Shown here one piece after another: positions 62,349 through 64,000 of a stretch of DNA of 64,000 nt; the stretch's first letter is position 1; the number at the start of each line of letters is the position of its first letter. Position numbers and translations under genes: made by a program. The DNA lies in the NCBI GenBank assembly GCA_050250395.1, contig JBFWOQ010000003.1, positions 1 to 64,000 of the forward strand, given 5' to 3'. The notes under the pieces were generated by a model. That model was not told where the DNA came from and searched no databases. It worked only from the letters and a program-made list of their open reading frames with translations. Origin of the DNA: JAGPUQ01 sp050250395 (lineage in GTDB: Bacteria; Pseudomonadota; Gammaproteobacteria; Pseudomonadales; Porticoccaceae).

Positions 62349-63151
62349 GGCTGTCGACGCGCGAGTTCATCTTGTATGCGGAGGATTTCGTCCACGGCCA
62401 GCAGATGATCGCTACCGTCGATGGCCGTAACCGCCTGGATACCCCGTACCGCATTGCACTGGAACAGCTCCCGGGCTGCGTGCACATCCGCCAACGACAG
62501 GCTGGCTTCGCCAACCCGCAGTCCCAATGCGGGAAAAATTTCGGTCCGTAAATACTCGCGCATCACCCCGCACACGCCGGCATCGCGCAGATCCGGCGTC
62601 AGCCAGCCCGCCGCCGTCCGCACAAAGATGTTTCCGGCCAGTCCTTCAATGACCCGCGCCCCGGTGTCGAGCAGCAAACCCTCCCGGTCCGACGGCAATT
62701 GGCGTGCGGCCAGCACCTGGTCGAGGCGATTGAGGTGTTTGATGCCCGCCAAGTGGGGATTGATCGGCAAACGATAATCGCACACCCGCAGATGAACGAA
62801 ATCGCGACGCGCCGGCAAGGGTCGATAAAAAAGATAACGGTTGCAGGGGCCGTCGTCGTGACGATACGCCGTGCCGCCGGAACCAGCGGTGATCATCAGC
62901 TTGACGACACCATCGGCCGGCCACTGGCCGCAGGCGCGACGCAGGTCGTCCCATACCGTCGCGCGGTCAAGGCCAATGCGCAGAACGGCGGCGCCACGAC
63001 TCAGGCGCGACCAGTGCCAGCCCCACAGCGGCAAGGCACCGCCGCAGAGTCGCATGGTCTCGAACAGGCCGTGGCCGTAATGAAGCCCCCGATCCGCGGA
63101 ACTGACGGTGCCGTCCGCGGTGCCGTTGACGAACACTGGCAAGTCCGTCAT
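62333..63151 (-). CDS. pabC: Aminodeoxychorismate lyase
   Basis: A 272-residue fold-type IV PLP enzyme. The cofactor Lys138 is in HLAGIKHLNRLDQVLA. FVNGTADGTVSSADRGLHYG is the family start, and EGLAGNIFV is the phosphate-side loop. It converts 4-amino-4-deoxychorismate to 4-aminobenzoate for folate. Its place just upstream of mltG, tmk and holB is conserved. fabF, normally between acpP and pabC, is absent; only 103 bp separate the two. Confidence 0.92.
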   Translation of the reverse strand: MTDLPVFVNGTADGTVSSADRGLHYGHGLFETMRLCGGALPLWGWHWSRLSRGAAVLRIGLDRATVWDDLRRACGQWPADGVVKLMITAGSGGTAYRHDDGPCNRYLFYRPLPARRDFVHLRVCDYRLPINPHLAGIKHLNRLDQVLAARQLPSDREGLLLDTGARVIEGLAGNIFVRTAAGWLTPDLRDAGVCGVMREYLRTEIFPALGLRVGEASLSLADVHAARELFQCNAVRGIQAVTAIDGSDHLLAVDEILRIQDELARRQPCFAA

Positions 63152-63254
63152 CCCGCGCCGGAACCCGGATCAGCACGCGCGTCCAGGGACAAGCGCGAGC
63201 AAGGAATGAGACGACCGCCGGCTGGCGCCAGCGGTCGGAGATAGTGTAGGGAAA

Positions 63255-63491
63255 TCAGCCCAGATTCTTCTCGATGTAATCAATGGCATCCTGAACCGTG
63301 GCCAGTTTTTCGGCATCTTCGTCGGGAATTTCGGTATCGAACTCTTCTTCCAGGGCCATGATCAGCTCCACGGTATCCAGCGAGTCCGCGCCGAGATCGT
63401 CAATGAAGGATGAATCGGGCTTGACATCTTCTTCCTTTACGCCCAATTGCTCGGCAACCATTTTGATGACGCGTTCTCGTGTGTTGCTCAT
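63255..63491 (-). CDS. acpP: Acyl carrier protein
   Basis: A 78-residue acidic helical protein. Ser37 in LGADSLDTVEL is the 4'-phosphopantetheine attachment site. Start at ATG 63491 (MSNTRERV); three more codons are open upstream. It carries growing acyl chains in type II fatty acid synthesis. It lies between fabG upstream and pabC downstream, with no fabF in the interval. Confidence 0.97.
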   Translation of the reverse strand: MSNTRERVIKMVAEQLGVKEEDVKPDSSFIDDLGADSLDTVELIMALEEEFDTEIPDEDAEKLATVQDAIDYIEKNLG

Positions 63492-63661
63492 GATTAACAA
63501 TCGCTCCTGTGGTACCAGTGTTGTGCCAGTGTGTTATGCAGCCCGCCCTCGGTCGGCAGCCCAGAGCCGGTGGAGGCAGGGAGCCCCGTTGTGCCGGCGC
63601 GCATTTTACCCAAATTCCCCCGCTCCGTAACCGCCACGTCGGGCAGTCCCGATTCCGCCCC

Positions 63662-64000
63662 TCAACCCATGTACATGCCGCCGTTGACCTGGATGGTTTC
63701 GCCGGTGATGTAGGCGCCGCCATCCTCCGCCAGAAACACCACCACAGCGGCGATTTCTTCCGGCTGCCCGAGCCGCCCGAGCGGGATGGTAGCGAGCATC
63801 GCGTCGCGATTCGCCGCCGGCAGCTCGCGGGTCATGTCGGTATCGACAAAGCCGGGTGCCACCGTATTGACCGTGATGTTACGCGAGCCCAGCTCCTTGG
63901 CAAGCGCGCGTCCGAACCCGGCGACGCCCGCCTTGGTGGCGGCGTAATTGGCCTGACCCGCGTTGCCCATCGCCCCCACCACGGAGCTGATGTTGATGAT
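63662..64000 (-). CDS. fabG: 3-oxoacyl-ACP reductase, C-terminal part (window edge)
   Basis: The visible 112 residues are the C-terminal half of a short-chain dehydrogenase of the FabG type. INISS ends the beta5 strand, GNAGQANYAATKAGVAGFGR carries the YxxxK catalytic pair, NTVAPGFVDTDMTR is the post-catalytic loop and GGAYITGETIQVNGGMYMG is the end. The N-terminal cofactor motif is beyond 64000. Its position upstream of acpP is the classical fab cluster order. Confidence 0.95.
   Translation of the reverse strand: MINISSVVGAMGNAGQANYAATKAGVAGFGRALAKELGSRNITVNTVAPGFVDTDMTRELPAANRDAMLATIPLGRLGQPEEIAAVVVFLAEDGGAYITGETIQVNGGMYMG

Overview
The window is a GC-rich, densely coded chromosomal segment that fits a gammaproteobacterium. 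Gene order supports this. The run nfuA / metH / DUF2970 / cysI / DUF934 / sohB / dnaQ / rnhA / methyltransferase resembles (from memory) a conserved Pseudomonas-type block, and fabG-acpP-pabC-mltG-tmk-holB-pilZ-tatD is a classic proteobacterial cluster. No genus can be assigned from the sequence alone. No tRNA, rRNA or CRISPR array was recognised.

Layout. 1-125: one end of an IS3-family element. 0.3-11 kb: DEAD-box helicase, SDR, DUF4124-glutaredoxin protein, a lipid/CoA-flavoured set (methyltransferase, VOC protein, thiolase, SnoaL-like protein), a small IPT/TIG secreted protein, the periplasmic protease Prc and exonuclease III. 11.4-13.3 kb: a His-rich secreted protein and an ECF sigma / DUF3619 / DUF3106 operon. 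13.3-24.1 kb: a Lap-type surface adhesion locus with a LapG-like transglutaminase-fold protease, a 1400-residue RTX/VWA adhesin carrying a candidate LapG cleavage site, and its type I secretion system (TolC, HlyD and ABC proteins). A perfect CRP-type palindrome lies upstream of the TolC gene and no LapD is present. 24.4-29.5 kb: aldehyde dehydrogenase, dusA, a TerB-like gene and a REC-PP2C phosphatase/STAS partner-switch pair. 29.7-34.9 kb: a porin, etfAB and the divergent ETF:quinone oxidoreductase. 34.9-40.1 kb: a CoA-ester catabolic operon (class III CoA-transferase, Ltp2-like cysteine-less thiolase homologue, DUF35, two MaoC-fold proteins, acyl-CoA dehydrogenase). It looks like a steroid or branched side-chain retro-aldol pathway that would feed electrons to the neighbouring ETF system. 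40.2-54.3 kb: the housekeeping block, with a decayed rnhA. 54.8-64 kb: a D-cysteine desulfhydrase/ACC deaminase-like enzyme, yajC, bcp, mdh, a dUTPase, and the tatD-pilZ-holB-tmk-mltG-pabC-acpP-fabG cluster, in which fabF is missing between acpP and pabC.

The most notable non-coding content is two MITE-like repeat families. One is a 168-bp element present twice in opposite orientation (14.1 and 54.5 kb). The other is an approximately 145-bp element with 17-bp inverted ends, present in full or nearly full form at 18.7, 31.1 and 44.7 kb with an end fragment at 40.1 kb. A 399-bp exact-but-one tandem duplication lies inside the adhesin gene. Start codons were moved inward from the longest open frame wherever a ribosome binding site, signal peptide or family start argued for it. 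Residue numbers refer to the chosen starts.
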